A DNA stretch of 55,395 nucleotides from Rikenellaceae bacterium (GCA_015059805.1 SUZO01000012.1:1-55395); one strand, 5' to 3'. Shown: positions 28,079 through 37,663, counted from the stretch's first letter. Numbers and translations are program-made. Notes: generated by a model not told the origin, from the sequence alone.

Positions 28079-30067
28079 ATGAAGAAGATTTTTAGATTGG
28101 CAAGCCTGATGCTTGCAGCGTCAATGTTTATTGTGGCGTGTGGAACAGACCCTGTAGAGAGTCCTACAGACAAGCCTACACCGACCCCAACACCAGATGT
28201 TGAGGAGCCGCTCTTTCCAGAGGCTGTGACGGCGACTGTTGCTCCTGGAAGTGAGTACACCCTTACCATTGAGCCAAATATGGCGTGGGAGGTTAGCGTA
28301 CCAGAGGCTACAGCGGCATATTTCCATATTAAGAGTGGCGAGAATGCCGTCTACACCCTTCGTGGCGAGGCTGGTAAGCATAGTGTGGTTATCGCTGTTG
28401 CCGATGTTGAGGAGTTTGACACTGACCGCATTTGCGAGGTTACAATGAAGATGCAGTCTAAAACAAAGACCATTGCAACACTTACCCTTGCTCGCAAGGC
28501 GCGTGAGATGAAAATCTACCCCGTAGTTGTTGAGAATAATGCCTTTAGCTATGCTACAGAGGGTGAGCTGACCTACGCCTACTCTGCTACAGAGGTTACT
28601 GCTGAGGGGATGAAGATGATCTGGCCAGAGGAGATGTCTCTCTACTCTACCCGCGTGAAGGTGGAGAGTAATTTTGACTGGATTGTAGATGGCGCACCAG
28701 AGTGGATAACCCCTATTGAGGGTGGAAAGGCTGGCACTACAGAGCTTTGGATTAAGGGTAACGCTGCAAAGTATCCAATGACAGAGCAGAGCGCAGTGCT
28801 CAGTTTTGTAGATGCGGCGGCTGTAGATAAGGTGGCAATGACCCTTAAGGTGGCTATCCCTGCAGCTACTGAGATTTTTATGGTTGAGGGCATGACCGAA
28901 AAGACAGAGTTTAACTATAAAGGTCTGATTTACAACACTATGATTGGTGAGTACGTTGAGGGTGGTGTGAATGCAACCGTTACCGCCGTAGATGGCTCAG
29001 CTGTGGTAGCTGTTGAGTTTACTGAGGCGGCTGGTCTTGTGCAGCCTACACTTGCCCCTGCATGGCTTACGCTTGACTACGCTGCATGGAATAGCGCTGA
29101 TGATAGTGTTATCCAGAGCCGTAACCTTACAATTACTGCCGCCGCAAATGATGGTGCTGCACGTAAGGCAACGGTGCTTGTGATGCCTCAGAGTGTGGCT
29201 ACAAATGATATTGACCTTATTGCTGTAAATGGTGAGATTACTTCAACATATCAGCCGTATGTAGTAACTGTTGTTGAGCAGGCGGGCGACCCAGGCTCTA
29301 TAGAGATTGTTGGCGAGCAGACAATGGAGGCGAATGGTAGCGCTATTGAGCCGCTTGATGCTTCACATTGGATTTTCAGCAGTTTTGCCACAGCAAAGGT
29401 GGGATACGATGTGCTCTACACTTCGCAGTGGGCATACGAGGATTGGTATATAAATGTTGTGCGCCCATATACAGAGATTAAGTGCTACTCATTTGACGCT
29501 GAAGGCGCAATGGTAGAACTCACTGGTAGCACAGCGTGGATTACAACCACACTCTTTGGTACTGCATCAGAGAAGGTGCGAATAGTTATGGACGCTACAA
29601 AACCTACGGCTGAACAGTCAAAGAATGTCCTTACAGGCGACTTTGAGGGTGTTGTGACCTTTGCAGATGCAGATGGTGTCTTTGCGCTCATCTTCTGTAG
29701 GTATAACGAGTCTGCGGCACAGCAATCTACAGGCGTAGCATTTAGCTATCCAGAGTATGCGGCACAGCAGAACTCAACACTCGTGGAGCTTACCTCTGGC
29801 GAGCTGTATACAAAGTATGCCTCTTATGGCGAGAAGGTCTACCACCTCACATTTACCACCGCAACGCCAAACCTCTCTATGCTCAAGGGTCTGCCAGTGG
29901 AGTGGAGCTATGTGGATGAAGCAGACAAGAGCTGGCTGAGCTATGAGTACAGCGAGGAGAATCAGGTGATTATGATGAATGCCCAGACTGGTAATGGCAA
30001 GACGGGCGCTCTACAGTTTGGTCAAGGTCAGATAGTACTTATTTGTACACTCAATATTGCTCAATAA
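28079..30067 (+). CDS. Large surface lipoprotein with repeated Ig/BACON-like domains (possibly DUF5003)
   Basis: 662 residues from ATG 28079; the longer frame from 28013 lies inside the previous gene. Lipobox FIVAC (Cys21) is followed by a Pro/Thr linker (TDKPTPTPTPDVEEP), a spacer often seen between membrane anchor and surface domains. The rest consists of successive beta-rich blocks of about 90-110 residues with BACON-like features: a Trp-containing WEVSV or WITPI turn and closing strands such as ATLTLARK. No catalytic motif was seen. The family may be DUF5003 (from memory, unsearched). Its TAA stop overlaps the next ATG by one base (TAATG), so translation is coupled to the LRR gene. Probably adhesive or ligand-binding. 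Confidence 0.7.
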   Translation: MKKIFRLASLMLAASMFIVACGTDPVESPTDKPTPTPTPDVEEPLFPEAVTATVAPGSEYTLTIEPNMAWEVSVPEATAAYFHIKSGENAVYTLRGEAGKHSVVIAVADVEEFDTDRICEVTMKMQSKTKTIATLTLARKAREMKIYPVVVENNAFSYATEGELTYAYSATEVTAEGMKMIWPEEMSLYSTRVKVESNFDWIVDGAPEWITPIEGGKAGTTELWIKGNAAKYPMTEQSAVLSFVDAAAVDKVAMTLKVAIPAATEIFMVEGMTEKTEFNYKGLIYNTMIGEYVEGGVNATVTAVDGSAVVAVEFTEAAGLVQPTLAPAWLTLDYAAWNSADDSVIQSRNLTITAAANDGAARKATVLVMPQSVATNDIDLIAVNGEITSTYQPYVVTVVEQAGDPGSIEIVGEQTMEANGSAIEPLDASHWIFSSFATAKVGYDVLYTSQWAYEDWYINVVRPYTEIKCYSFDAEGAMVELTGSTAWITTTLFGTASEKVRIVMDATKPTAEQSKNVLTGDFEGVVTFADADGVFALIFCRYNESAAQQSTGVAFSYPEYAAQQNSTLVELTSGELYTKYASYGEKVYHLTFTTATPNLSMLKGLPVEWSYVDEADKSWLSYEYSEENQVIMMNAQTGNGKTGALQFGQGQIVLICTLNIAQ

Positions 30068-32712
30068 TGAAGAGATTTTTGTTGATACTATCCATTGCCG
30101 TTGTCGCTTTAGGCTGTAGTAAGGAGTCTGAACCCGACTATCGCAATAACGACTATGGATATGCACAGTTTAAGCTATACAAAGAGGCATCTTACAACCC
30201 GACCAGAGCCGTTAAGCCTATGCTTGACTACCTTGCTGAGGCTTGTAAGGTAAAGGTTACTCTGGGCTATGGTGAGACCACAATCGCCCAGACATTACCA
30301 CTCTACAGCGTGGAGAATAATAGCGAGATGGGGTTGCGCTCAGATAAGTTGCAGCTTCTGACGGGCGAGTATCGTCTGGTGGCATTCTCGCTCTATGATA
30401 CCGCTGATGAACTTATTTATGCTGGTTCTCCAGCTACAGAGAGCGTTTTTGAGGTGGTAAGTGGCGGTCTGGCTGTTCACGATATTACTGTCAAGGTGGC
30501 TCCGAGGGGTAGTGTTCGCTTTACCCTTAAGAAGGATAAGGAGGACTTCTCTAATGCTCCGACACGCGCCACGGCTCGTGAATATACCTTTGACGAGATT
30601 CGTTATGTGACCCTTACTGTGGGTCAGGTGCTTGGCTCAGGTAGTGTGACCAACCCTGTGAAGATAGACAAACTGCCCGCGAAGTTCTCTATGCACTTTG
30701 ACGAGGAGGATGAGATGAGTAGCGCCGAGGGTTATCGTACATCTACTGTTGCCTGTGACTCTCTTGCCTCTCTGCCAGCGGCGAAGTATCGCGTGGTGAG
30801 CTACGAGGTGTATGACAAAAGCAAGAACTTGCTTGAGAGTAACAACTCTCCAAAGCTCTCGGAGTTTACTGTTGAGGACAATGTGACCACCGAGGCGGAT
30901 GTGCTTGTGACACTGTATCAGAGTGACGAGTATATTAAGGATTACTACGCCCTCTATGAGATTTGGAAGAGCCTTGATGGCGAAAATTGGAGCTATGTGG
31001 GTGAGAATTGGGCTAGAGGTGCAAACTGGGAGTTTAACAAAGACCCAGACCTATGGGGAGACCAGCCAGGTGTAGAGCTTCACTCTAATGGTCGTGTGGC
31101 AAAGATTGATATTAGCGGCTTCGCCTTCCGAGGGGACCTCTCTCCAGCTATTGGTCAGCTTACAGAGCTTGTAGAGTTGTACCTTGGTACTCACAACGAC
31201 ACAAACCTTATCTCTTACGACCCTACCCTTGATAGTAGCAAGAGCTTGTCAGAGCGTAACCGCACACGCCTTGAGAGCCATAGTGAGTATCTTCGTGCTA
31301 TACACCCTGCAACTCAGTTTGCCGAGCCTTGCGCCCGCGCACTTGCAGAGAATAATATCCACATTGCGGCAACATCGCTCTACGACACTATGTCGGAGAG
31401 TGATATTATTGACCGCAAGAGTGGAGTGCAGAGAATCCGCAAGATGGATACAAACCACGGCACAATGTGCAATGGACTACGCTCGCTGCCTGCCGAGATC
31501 GGTAAGCTGACAAAGCTGCAGTACCTCTTTATTGCTAACGGCGCACTGGAAACACTGCCAGAGGAGTTGGGCGACCTTGTCTCTTGTACCGACCTTGAGC
31601 TTTATAACTGCTCAAAGCTCAAGACCTTCCCGCTGCAGATTGCCCGCATGCCAGAGCTTGTCTCTATCAATATCTCAAACAACAGCCAGTGGAGTGCAAG
31701 TGAGATTTATGCAGGTATGGATGCTATTGCTTGTGGCGCATCAAAGGAGAAGATACAGATTCTCTATGCCCGCCAGAATAGCCTTGAGGAGCTGCCTGAG
31801 TCTTTTAAGAATATGACAAAGATTTCGCTACTTGACCTCGCATATAACAAGATTTCAAAGATTCATCCGTTAGGCAAAAATGTCTCTCCAGTGCAGTTAT
31901 ACCTTGACCATAACCTGCTTGAGAGCCTTCCTGTAGATGGTGATGGGTATTTCTGTGGCTATGCCGACTCAGAGGCTTTTTCAGTAAAGTATAACAAACT
32001 GAAAAAGGTGCCAAACATCTTCTCGGCAAAGAGTACCTCTACGCTAACTTCTGTAGATTTCTCTGGCAATGATATTGATGGCTTTGAGGGCGAAGAGGAT
32101 GGTACATATCGCGGTATTAAGGTTGAAACATTCACCCTTGCGCAGAATCCGAAGCTGACGAAGTATCCAAAGGTTCTTGCAACGACAAACTCTACTGTGG
32201 CATATATTATCCTTCGTGGATGTAACATAGATGAGATTCCTCAGGGTAGTTTTGAGTATAAAAACTCTATCTACCTTAGCTCACTTGATTTGTCGTATAA
32301 CAACCTTAAAGACCTTCCACGTGAGATGCACGCTGTAAACTTGCCATATCTCTATGGTGTGGAGCTGTCGTTTAATAACTTTGAGCACTTCCCATTTGAG
32401 CCGCTCGATAGCTCTTACCTTACAGTGTTTGCTATTCGTAGTCAGCGAAATGCTGCGGGCGAGCGCTGTCTGCGTGAGTGGCCACAGGGGGTCTTTAACC
32501 ATAAGGGATTGCGTGGACTATACTTAGGTTCAAATGACCTGCGCAAGATTGAGGATACAATATCTACGCTGATTTACTACCTGGACATATCGGACAATCC
32601 TAACATCATTTTTGATGCTACGGATATATGTTACGCTTGGCAAGTAGGTGCTTATATACTTATTTATGACAAGTCGCAGACAATTCTTAACTGTGACGCA
32701 ATGCTTGAGTAG
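30067..32712 (+). CDS. Leucine-rich-repeat lipoprotein with N-terminal DUF4458-like region
   Basis: 881 residues, lipobox VVALGC (Cys17) followed by SKESEPD, an acidic stretch typical of surface-exported lipoproteins. Three parts are visible. Residues about 25-290 hold two beta-rich domains starting YGYAQFKLYKEASY, which resembles from memory Pfam DUF4458. Around 310-345 is YALYEIWKSLDGENW with a second NW, the cap seen before LRRs in many Bacteroidota proteins. From about 350 to the end are leucine-rich repeats of the LxxLxLxxN type, for example LTKLQYLFIANGALETLPEE and ISLLDLAYNKISKIHP. LRR arrays usually bind proteins. Starts on the stop codon of the previous gene and is followed after 1 nt by a second LRR gene. 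Confidence 0.85.
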   Translation: MKRFLLILSIAVVALGCSKESEPDYRNNDYGYAQFKLYKEASYNPTRAVKPMLDYLAEACKVKVTLGYGETTIAQTLPLYSVENNSEMGLRSDKLQLLTGEYRLVAFSLYDTADELIYAGSPATESVFEVVSGGLAVHDITVKVAPRGSVRFTLKKDKEDFSNAPTRATAREYTFDEIRYVTLTVGQVLGSGSVTNPVKIDKLPAKFSMHFDEEDEMSSAEGYRTSTVACDSLASLPAAKYRVVSYEVYDKSKNLLESNNSPKLSEFTVEDNVTTEADVLVTLYQSDEYIKDYYALYEIWKSLDGENWSYVGENWARGANWEFNKDPDLWGDQPGVELHSNGRVAKIDISGFAFRGDLSPAIGQLTELVELYLGTHNDTNLISYDPTLDSSKSLSERNRTRLESHSEYLRAIHPATQFAEPCARALAENNIHIAATSLYDTMSESDIIDRKSGVQRIRKMDTNHGTMCNGLRSLPAEIGKLTKLQYLFIANGALETLPEELGDLVSCTDLELYNCSKLKTFPLQIARMPELVSINISNNSQWSASEIYAGMDAIACGASKEKIQILYARQNSLEELPESFKNMTKISLLDLAYNKISKIHPLGKNVSPVQLYLDHNLLESLPVDGDGYFCGYADSEAFSVKYNKLKKVPNIFSAKSTSTLTSVDFSGNDIDGFEGEEDGTYRGIKVETFTLAQNPKLTKYPKVLATTNSTVAYIILRGCNIDEIPQGSFEYKNSIYLSSLDLSYNNLKDLPREMHAVNLPYLYGVELSFNNFEHFPFEPLDSSYLTVFAIRSQRNAAGERCLREWPQGVFNHKGLRGLYLGSNDLRKIEDTISTLIYYLDISDNPNIIFDATDICYAWQVGAYILIYDKSQTILNCDAMLE

Positions 32713-32713
32713 T

Positions 32714-34342
32714 ATGAGAAGAGGAATGCTATTTTTCGCCACAATGTCACTACTTGTAGCTTGTGGTACAGATAAGACAGATGATGCCTTTACAACTGAG
32801 GGCATAGAGTTTGATGTTGAGGCAACGGGAGGTGTTGTGACAAAGACAATCACCTCATCAAACCGCTGGATTGCCTCTACAGATAATCAGTGGATTACCG
32901 TCTCACCTGCAAATGGTAAAGGGACAACAGAGTGCAACTTTATCATTGACTCGGCTCTTACGACAACAGCCCGCCGTGGTGTGGTAGTTATTGAGAACAT
33001 TGACACCTGGGAGCAGAAGCAGATTGTTATTAGCCAGAGGGGTTTTGACTACTCTATTGAGGTTGAGCAGCCTGAGGTTGAGATTGCAAATTATGACCGC
33101 CTTGATAGTAGATACTTTGATGTAAAGATAAAGAGTAACATCGACTTTGAGGTAGATATCCCTGATAATGCTGGCTGGTTGGATAGTGAGCGACACACCC
33201 TTGACCTTAATCGCGGTGCTCGTCCACGCACAACAACCGTGCGCTTTAAGTGGGATATTAACACCTCGCCAAAAGAGCGCCTTGCTAAGGTTGTCTTCCG
33301 TCCAAAGGGCGAGGTTACACTTGCACACCAGGATAATCTGAACGTTACACAGCAGGCTGCCGAGCCAATAATCCCTGACACTCGTGCAGGAGACTCTGTG
33401 GCTCTGCTCTCTATCTCTCGCACGCTGCAGACTATGGCTTCGTGGGACGCTTCGCAGCCAATGGAGATGTGGGATAATGTCGTGCTGTGGGATAAGAGCA
33501 TGAAGGGTTGTACAGACCAAATGGTTGGTCGCGTGCGTAGTGCGGAGTTCTACTTCTTTAATATCAAGGAGCAGTTGCCATACGAGGTTAAGTATCTTAC
33601 AGCTGCGGAGGAGTTATATTTCTTCGGAAATACAAATACTTTTTTGCTCAACCTTGAACTTGGTGATGATATTTCGGAGCTGACACAACTTAAGCGCCTC
33701 ACATTGGGTAGCTATGGGCTTATCTCGCTACCGAAGAGCCTTGCCAAATTGAAGAATCTGGAGCATCTGAACGTCAGCTCAAACAACTTGCAGACAGTGC
33801 CAGAAGTGCTTACAAAGGAGAACTTTCCGAAACTTCGCACACTTATCCTCAATGCAAATCAGCGTAGTGTAATCTCAGACTTGAGTAATACTATTAGAAC
33901 AGACCTCGGCGGCTTTATTGATGAGCCGACATTCCCTGTAGAGCTTATTAAGTGGGATTTGGATACCCTTGTGCTATCGGTGAACTATCTGCAGGGGCCT
34001 CTTCCGACCTTTGAGGATGATGACACTGTGCCATACTACACTCAGGAGGAGATTAACGCGGTAGATTCGCTGCCGCAGATTCTCGTTGACCGCAAGATTA
34101 AGAAGGTTATGCCTTCGTGCAAGCGATTCTCAATAAATCACAACCGATTATATGGTCTTTTGCCAGATTGGTTGCTCTACCACCCTGCGCTTGATTTGTG
34201 GATTCCACAGAGCCTTGTATTCCCGCAGGAGGGAAGAGCAAAGAATGGCACACTGGCGGTCTTTGAGAATGAGCCTGCAAATATGGACTACTATTATAAG
34301 GAGTATACGACAAAGAAAAAACCGATGGGAGATGAAGAGTAG
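32714..34342 (+). CDS. BACON-LRR lipoprotein
   Basis: 542 residues from ATG 32714 (one base after the previous stop); a longer frame overlapping the upstream gene is rejected because the lipobox LLVAC (Cys17) fits this start. After the anchor lies a BACON domain (about 27-105) with SSNRWIASTDNQWITVSPAN, then a second BACON-like domain (about 108-215), a linker, and a short leucine-rich-repeat array (about 300-400) with LKRLTLGSYGLISLPKSLAK and LKNLEHLNVSSNNLQTVPEV. The C-terminal 120 residues continue irregular repeats. BACON domains are thought to bind mucin or glycoconjugates. It ends 11 nt inside the next gene, so the protease gene is translationally coupled to it. Confidence 0.85.
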   Translation: MRRGMLFFATMSLLVACGTDKTDDAFTTEGIEFDVEATGGVVTKTITSSNRWIASTDNQWITVSPANGKGTTECNFIIDSALTTTARRGVVVIENIDTWEQKQIVISQRGFDYSIEVEQPEVEIANYDRLDSRYFDVKIKSNIDFEVDIPDNAGWLDSERHTLDLNRGARPRTTTVRFKWDINTSPKERLAKVVFRPKGEVTLAHQDNLNVTQQAAEPIIPDTRAGDSVALLSISRTLQTMASWDASQPMEMWDNVVLWDKSMKGCTDQMVGRVRSAEFYFFNIKEQLPYEVKYLTAAEELYFFGNTNTFLLNLELGDDISELTQLKRLTLGSYGLISLPKSLAKLKNLEHLNVSSNNLQTVPEVLTKENFPKLRTLILNANQRSVISDLSNTIRTDLGGFIDEPTFPVELIKWDLDTLVLSVNYLQGPLPTFEDDDTVPYYTQEEINAVDSLPQILVDRKIKKVMPSCKRFSINHNRLYGLLPDWLLYHPALDLWIPQSLVFPQEGRAKNGTLAVFENEPANMDYYYKEYTTKKKPMGDEE

Positions 34343-36338
34343 ACTATTTTATATTCTGACCTTACTGCTGATTGTTGCATCTTGCAGTAGATTTGAGGAG
34401 CAGAGCGCAACTGTCGCACCAGCACCATATACAGAGGATGAACTGCTTGTAAAGTTCACTGAGCAGGTGGCGCAGATGATTGTCCAGGCGGGTGTTGATG
34501 GCAGTCGCGTAACTCGCAGTGGCGATATAGAGTTGGACGAGGTGCTTCAGGCTATCGGCACTTGCTCTATTGAGCGCGTATTTACTGTTGATGCCTCTGC
34601 TGAGGAGCGAACAGTAGAGAGCGGACTAAACCTTTGGTATGTTGTCCGCTTTGATAGTAGTAAAACAGCTGTAGAGGATGTCGCTCGCCGCTTTGCTCGC
34701 CTGGGTCAGGTGCAGAAGGTGGATGTGAATCGTACTGTTAAGCGTAACTACACTCACCGCGCAACACCTCTGTCACAGAGTAAGTTAGAGGGTGCTATGG
34801 CGGCTACTCGCGCTGCGACAACCGACCCATTGCTTCCAGCACAGTGGAATCTGATTAACAGTGGCGACCTATTTATCAAGGATGGCGTTGCAAAGAGCAT
34901 TAAGGATGCCGATGTGCAGTGTCAGGGCGCATGGGAGAGATGTACGGGAGATAGTAGTGTTATCGTGGCGGTGCTTGATGAGGGTATCTTTGTAGAGCAC
35001 CCAGACCTGCTGCCAAATATGTGGGTAAATGAGGGCGAGACACTGCGCTCGGATGTAGATGCCGACGGTAATGGCTATAAGGGCGATGTGTACGGATATA
35101 ACTTTGTTCATCAGTCAGGCAAGATTGTCTGGGATGATGTCTACGACTCTGGTCACGGAACGCACGTGGCGGGTGTTATCTCGGCGGTGAATAATAACGG
35201 CATTGGCATTAGCTCTATCGCAGGTGGCGATGGAGGCGAAAATAGCGGTGTGAAGATTATGTGCTGCCAGATATTCTCTGGAAATGTAGCAACAAGTATC
35301 CTTTCGACTGTCCGCGCGATAAAGTATGCGGCAGATAATGGTGCGGTGGTGCTTCAGTGTAGCTGGGGATATGTATCTCCATGTGCAAATGTCTACGACT
35401 GGGGTGCTGCGGGTTTTGGAACTAAGGAGGAGTGGATAGCAGGCTCGCCACTTGAGCGCGAGGCACTGGAGTACTTCACTCACTATGCAGGCTCGCCAAA
35501 TGGCACTGTTGAGGGTGGTATAGCGGTCTTTGCAGGTGGAAATGAGAGTGCTGCGGCTGCCGGATACCCAGGTGCTGCCGAGGAGTATATCTCTGTGGCG
35601 GCAACGGCGGCGGACTTTACCCCTGCAGTATATACAAACTACGGCACAGGAACAACTATCTCTGCCCCTGGAGGAGACCAGGACTACTACTATGAGTATG
35701 TAGACAGTGAGCATAACTATGGCGAGGTGGGTTGTATCCTTTCAACACTGCCATATCATGTCGCTCCGAGCGGATATGGATATATGGAGGGCACATCTAT
35801 GGCATGCCCACATGTGTCGGGCGTTGTGGCTTTGGGAATAAGCTATGCAGCTCAGCTTCGTAAGCACTTTACAGCTACAGAGATTAAGGATATGCTTGTT
35901 CAGAGCGCTGTAGATATTGATAGCTACTTTGTTGGTCCAAAGCGTTACTGTCGTTATGTTGCCGATGTAGGTCCAATTCAGCCTATGCAGATAAATATGT
36001 CTGACTATCGTGGCGGCATGGGCGGACAGGTAGATGCTAATGCCTTCCTTGCAGCTATAGAGGGCGCGGGCGTAGATATGCGCTTCCCGAACATATATAT
36101 TGCAACAGATTGTGAGATGGCTGTTGCCCCTGCGCGTTACTTCAAGGGAGATAACCAGACCTTTACTGTAAATATCGCCGATACAGAGGTTGCAAGTGTC
36201 GCTAATAGCGGGCAGATGCTTGTTTTTAAGGGTCTTAAGAGTGGCTCAACGGCTGCAACAATCACTACGAGCGGTGGCGGCAGTCAGACATTTACAATCA
36301 CTGTACGCCGCGGCGCAAACGATAACGGTTGGCTGTAA
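34332..36338 (+). CDS. Surface lipoprotein subtilisin-like serine protease (S8 family)
   Basis: 668 residues from ATG 34332, overlapping the upstream gene by 11 nt; the start is fixed by the lipobox LIVASC (Cys18). Residues 33-150 form a propeptide-like domain (YTEDELLVKF, then WYVVRFDSS and VQKVDVNR). The catalytic domain carries the full triad: Asp216 in AVLDEGI (usual consensus D-T/S-G, here Glu), His275 in SGHGTHVAG and Ser489 in GTSMACPHVSG; the oxyanion Asn is in AGGNES. Residues about 590-668 form a Big2-like beta domain ending TFTITVRR. Being lipid-anchored, it should act at the cell surface and could release peptides for the SusCD importer of the same operon. Stop overlaps the next start (TAATG). 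Confidence 0.93.
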   Translation: MKSRLFYILTLLLIVASCSRFEEQSATVAPAPYTEDELLVKFTEQVAQMIVQAGVDGSRVTRSGDIELDEVLQAIGTCSIERVFTVDASAEERTVESGLNLWYVVRFDSSKTAVEDVARRFARLGQVQKVDVNRTVKRNYTHRATPLSQSKLEGAMAATRAATTDPLLPAQWNLINSGDLFIKDGVAKSIKDADVQCQGAWERCTGDSSVIVAVLDEGIFVEHPDLLPNMWVNEGETLRSDVDADGNGYKGDVYGYNFVHQSGKIVWDDVYDSGHGTHVAGVISAVNNNGIGISSIAGGDGGENSGVKIMCCQIFSGNVATSILSTVRAIKYAADNGAVVLQCSWGYVSPCANVYDWGAAGFGTKEEWIAGSPLEREALEYFTHYAGSPNGTVEGGIAVFAGGNESAAAAGYPGAAEEYISVAATAADFTPAVYTNYGTGTTISAPGGDQDYYYEYVDSEHNYGEVGCILSTLPYHVAPSGYGYMEGTSMACPHVSGVVALGISYAAQLRKHFTATEIKDMLVQSAVDIDSYFVGPKRYCRYVADVGPIQPMQINMSDYRGGMGGQVDANAFLAAIEGAGVDMRFPNIYIATDCEMAVAPARYFKGDNQTFTVNIADTEVASVANSGQMLVFKGLKSGSTAATITTSGGGSQTFTITVRRGANDNGWL

Positions 36339-37060
36339 TGCGTAACTTTCTGACCCTTATACTATGCCTTGTTTATGCTGGCGCAGTGGCGCAGATACGA
36401 CTTGTGCCAAAGGCGGTGCTTGATAGCATTGCCAATCCTCGGGCAGTCACCTCGGCGCTTGTGGTTGGGCAGAGTATGGTGGAGTTTGGGCGCATAGCGG
36501 AAGCAGATAGGGTAGAGCAAAGTGTTGAGATTAAGAATGTGGGCAGAGAGCCGATAGCTTACCGCACAACAACCTCCTGCCGATGCCTTACGGCGACAAG
36601 TGGCGTAATAAGGGGTGGTGAGAGTGGAAGATTGACGCTCAGCTTTGCAGGTAAGGGCTTTCCAGGACCTTTTAGCCATCGTGTGCTGGTCTATGTAGCC
36701 AACCAGAGCTATCCTACGGCGGTGCTGAGTGTTAAGGGTTATGTTGTGGCGGATAGCGACCGCACGGGCGACTACCCCTACACCTGCGGAGCGTTGTTGA
36801 TTCGTCAGAGAGGGGTAAAGATTGAGAGTAATACCACTGAGCGCATAGCCTGCATGAATGGTAGCGGTAGGGCGGTGACAGTAACAAAAGATAGCCTGCT
36901 CTCGGCGGCGAATATTGAGGTATATACCGAGCCAAGAACGCTTCAAACTGGTCAGCAGGGCGATTTGGTTATCACCTTACGCGGGCAGAAGAGAGAGAAC
37001 GTTAAACTTTATGTTGAGGGTCAATATGCACCTTCAAAGCGAGAGATAATAATAGAATAA
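36338..37060 (+). CDS. DUF1573 (Ig-like) exported protein
   Basis: 240 residues from ATG 36338, inside the protease stop codon. Signal peptide MRNFLTLILCLVYAGAVAQ without a lipobox Cys. Residues about 45-135 are a DUF1573 domain: VEFGRIAEADRVEQSVEIKN, then the characteristic TTSCRCLTAT and a VLSVKGYV closing strand. A second, weaker domain of the same fold follows to the end. DUF1573 proteins are beta-sandwich, ASPM/SPD-2/Hydin-like domains of unknown role, probably interaction modules in the periplasm or on the surface. Coupled translation with the protease suggests a helper or partner of that enzyme, which is inference. Confidence 0.82.
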   Translation: MRNFLTLILCLVYAGAVAQIRLVPKAVLDSIANPRAVTSALVVGQSMVEFGRIAEADRVEQSVEIKNVGREPIAYRTTTSCRCLTATSGVIRGGESGRLTLSFAGKGFPGPFSHRVLVYVANQSYPTAVLSVKGYVVADSDRTGDYPYTCGALLIRQRGVKIESNTTERIACMNGSGRAVTVTKDSLLSAANIEVYTEPRTLQTGQQGDLVITLRGQKRENVKLYVEGQYAPSKREIIIE

Positions 37061-37061
37061 T

Positions 37062-37511
37062 ATGAGAAGATACATCACTTTACTATTTGCAGCGCTTATG
37101 TTGTGCTGCTGCAATAAGAGCACCGAGGAGCAGGGTGAGCCACTGTTGGATGTAACCCCAGTAAACCTTGCAGGGGTGTGGAAGCTTACAAGTTATGATA
37201 ATGGCGCAACCCTTAGCGATGGGGCGTATGTCTACATCTGCTTTGAGCGTACAGATCGCGCCTATACTATCTACCAGAATATCGGAACGATGTATGGCGA
37301 GACAAAGAGCGGACACTACTTTATTGATACCGACCCGATGCGTGGTGCAGTAATTCGCGGAAATTATGGCACAGATGAGTACAACTACTTTGACTGGTCG
37401 CACCGCTATATTGTTGAGCTTAAAGCATCTACAATGCGCTGGACTGCTACTGATGATAGTCAGAATATCTCGGTATACACTCGTGTGGAGAGTTTGCCAG
37501 ATATATTGTAG
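37062..37511 (+). CDS. Small lipocalin-like lipoprotein
   Basis: 149 residues; signal peptide ending LMLCCC with lipobox Cys15, 16 or 17, then the acidic STEEQGE. The mature part opens NLAGVWKLTSYDNGATL, the GxW start of a lipocalin/calycin barrel, and continues with eight or so short beta strands (AYVYICFERTD, AYTIYQNIG, RYIVELKAS, TMRWTATDD). This resembles the lipocalin-like domains common in Bacteroidota lipoproteins; the small-molecule ligand, if any, is unknown. One base after the DUF1573 stop and the last gene of the operon, followed by a terminator. Confidence 0.75.
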   Translation: MRRYITLLFAALMLCCCNKSTEEQGEPLLDVTPVNLAGVWKLTSYDNGATLSDGAYVYICFERTDRAYTIYQNIGTMYGETKSGHYFIDTDPMRGAVIRGNYGTDEYNYFDWSHRYIVELKASTMRWTATDDSQNISVYTRVESLPDIL

Positions 37512-37535
37512 AGATTTTAATAGAGGTCGTTACAA

Positions 37536-37568
37536 ACAGGAGCGCGAGGTGGCGACTCCTGTTTTTTT
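37536..37568 (+). terminator. Terminator of the susCD-protease operon
   Basis: Stem ACAGGAG (37536-37542) / CTCCTGT (37556-37562) with seven T (37562-37568). It closes a transcript of about 14.9 kb that began near 22662. Confidence 0.92.
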
Positions 37569-37663
37569 GTCATTTCACCCCGCAAAAATGGCGTTTGAAC
37601 GCTATAACGTTTAACCTCTGCGCTGATAGCTTCTCTCTATAGTGTTAAACAGAACTAAGCTAT

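Noticed and set aside
35115..35714. 199-codon minus-strand frame within the protease gene
   Set aside because: Shadow frame opposite conserved catalytic-domain codons; no features of its own.
22665..37511. Polysaccharide utilisation locus
   Set aside because: SusC/SusD are present but no glycoside hydrolase, polysaccharide lyase, sulfatase or hybrid sensor regulator was found; the only enzyme in the operon is a protease.
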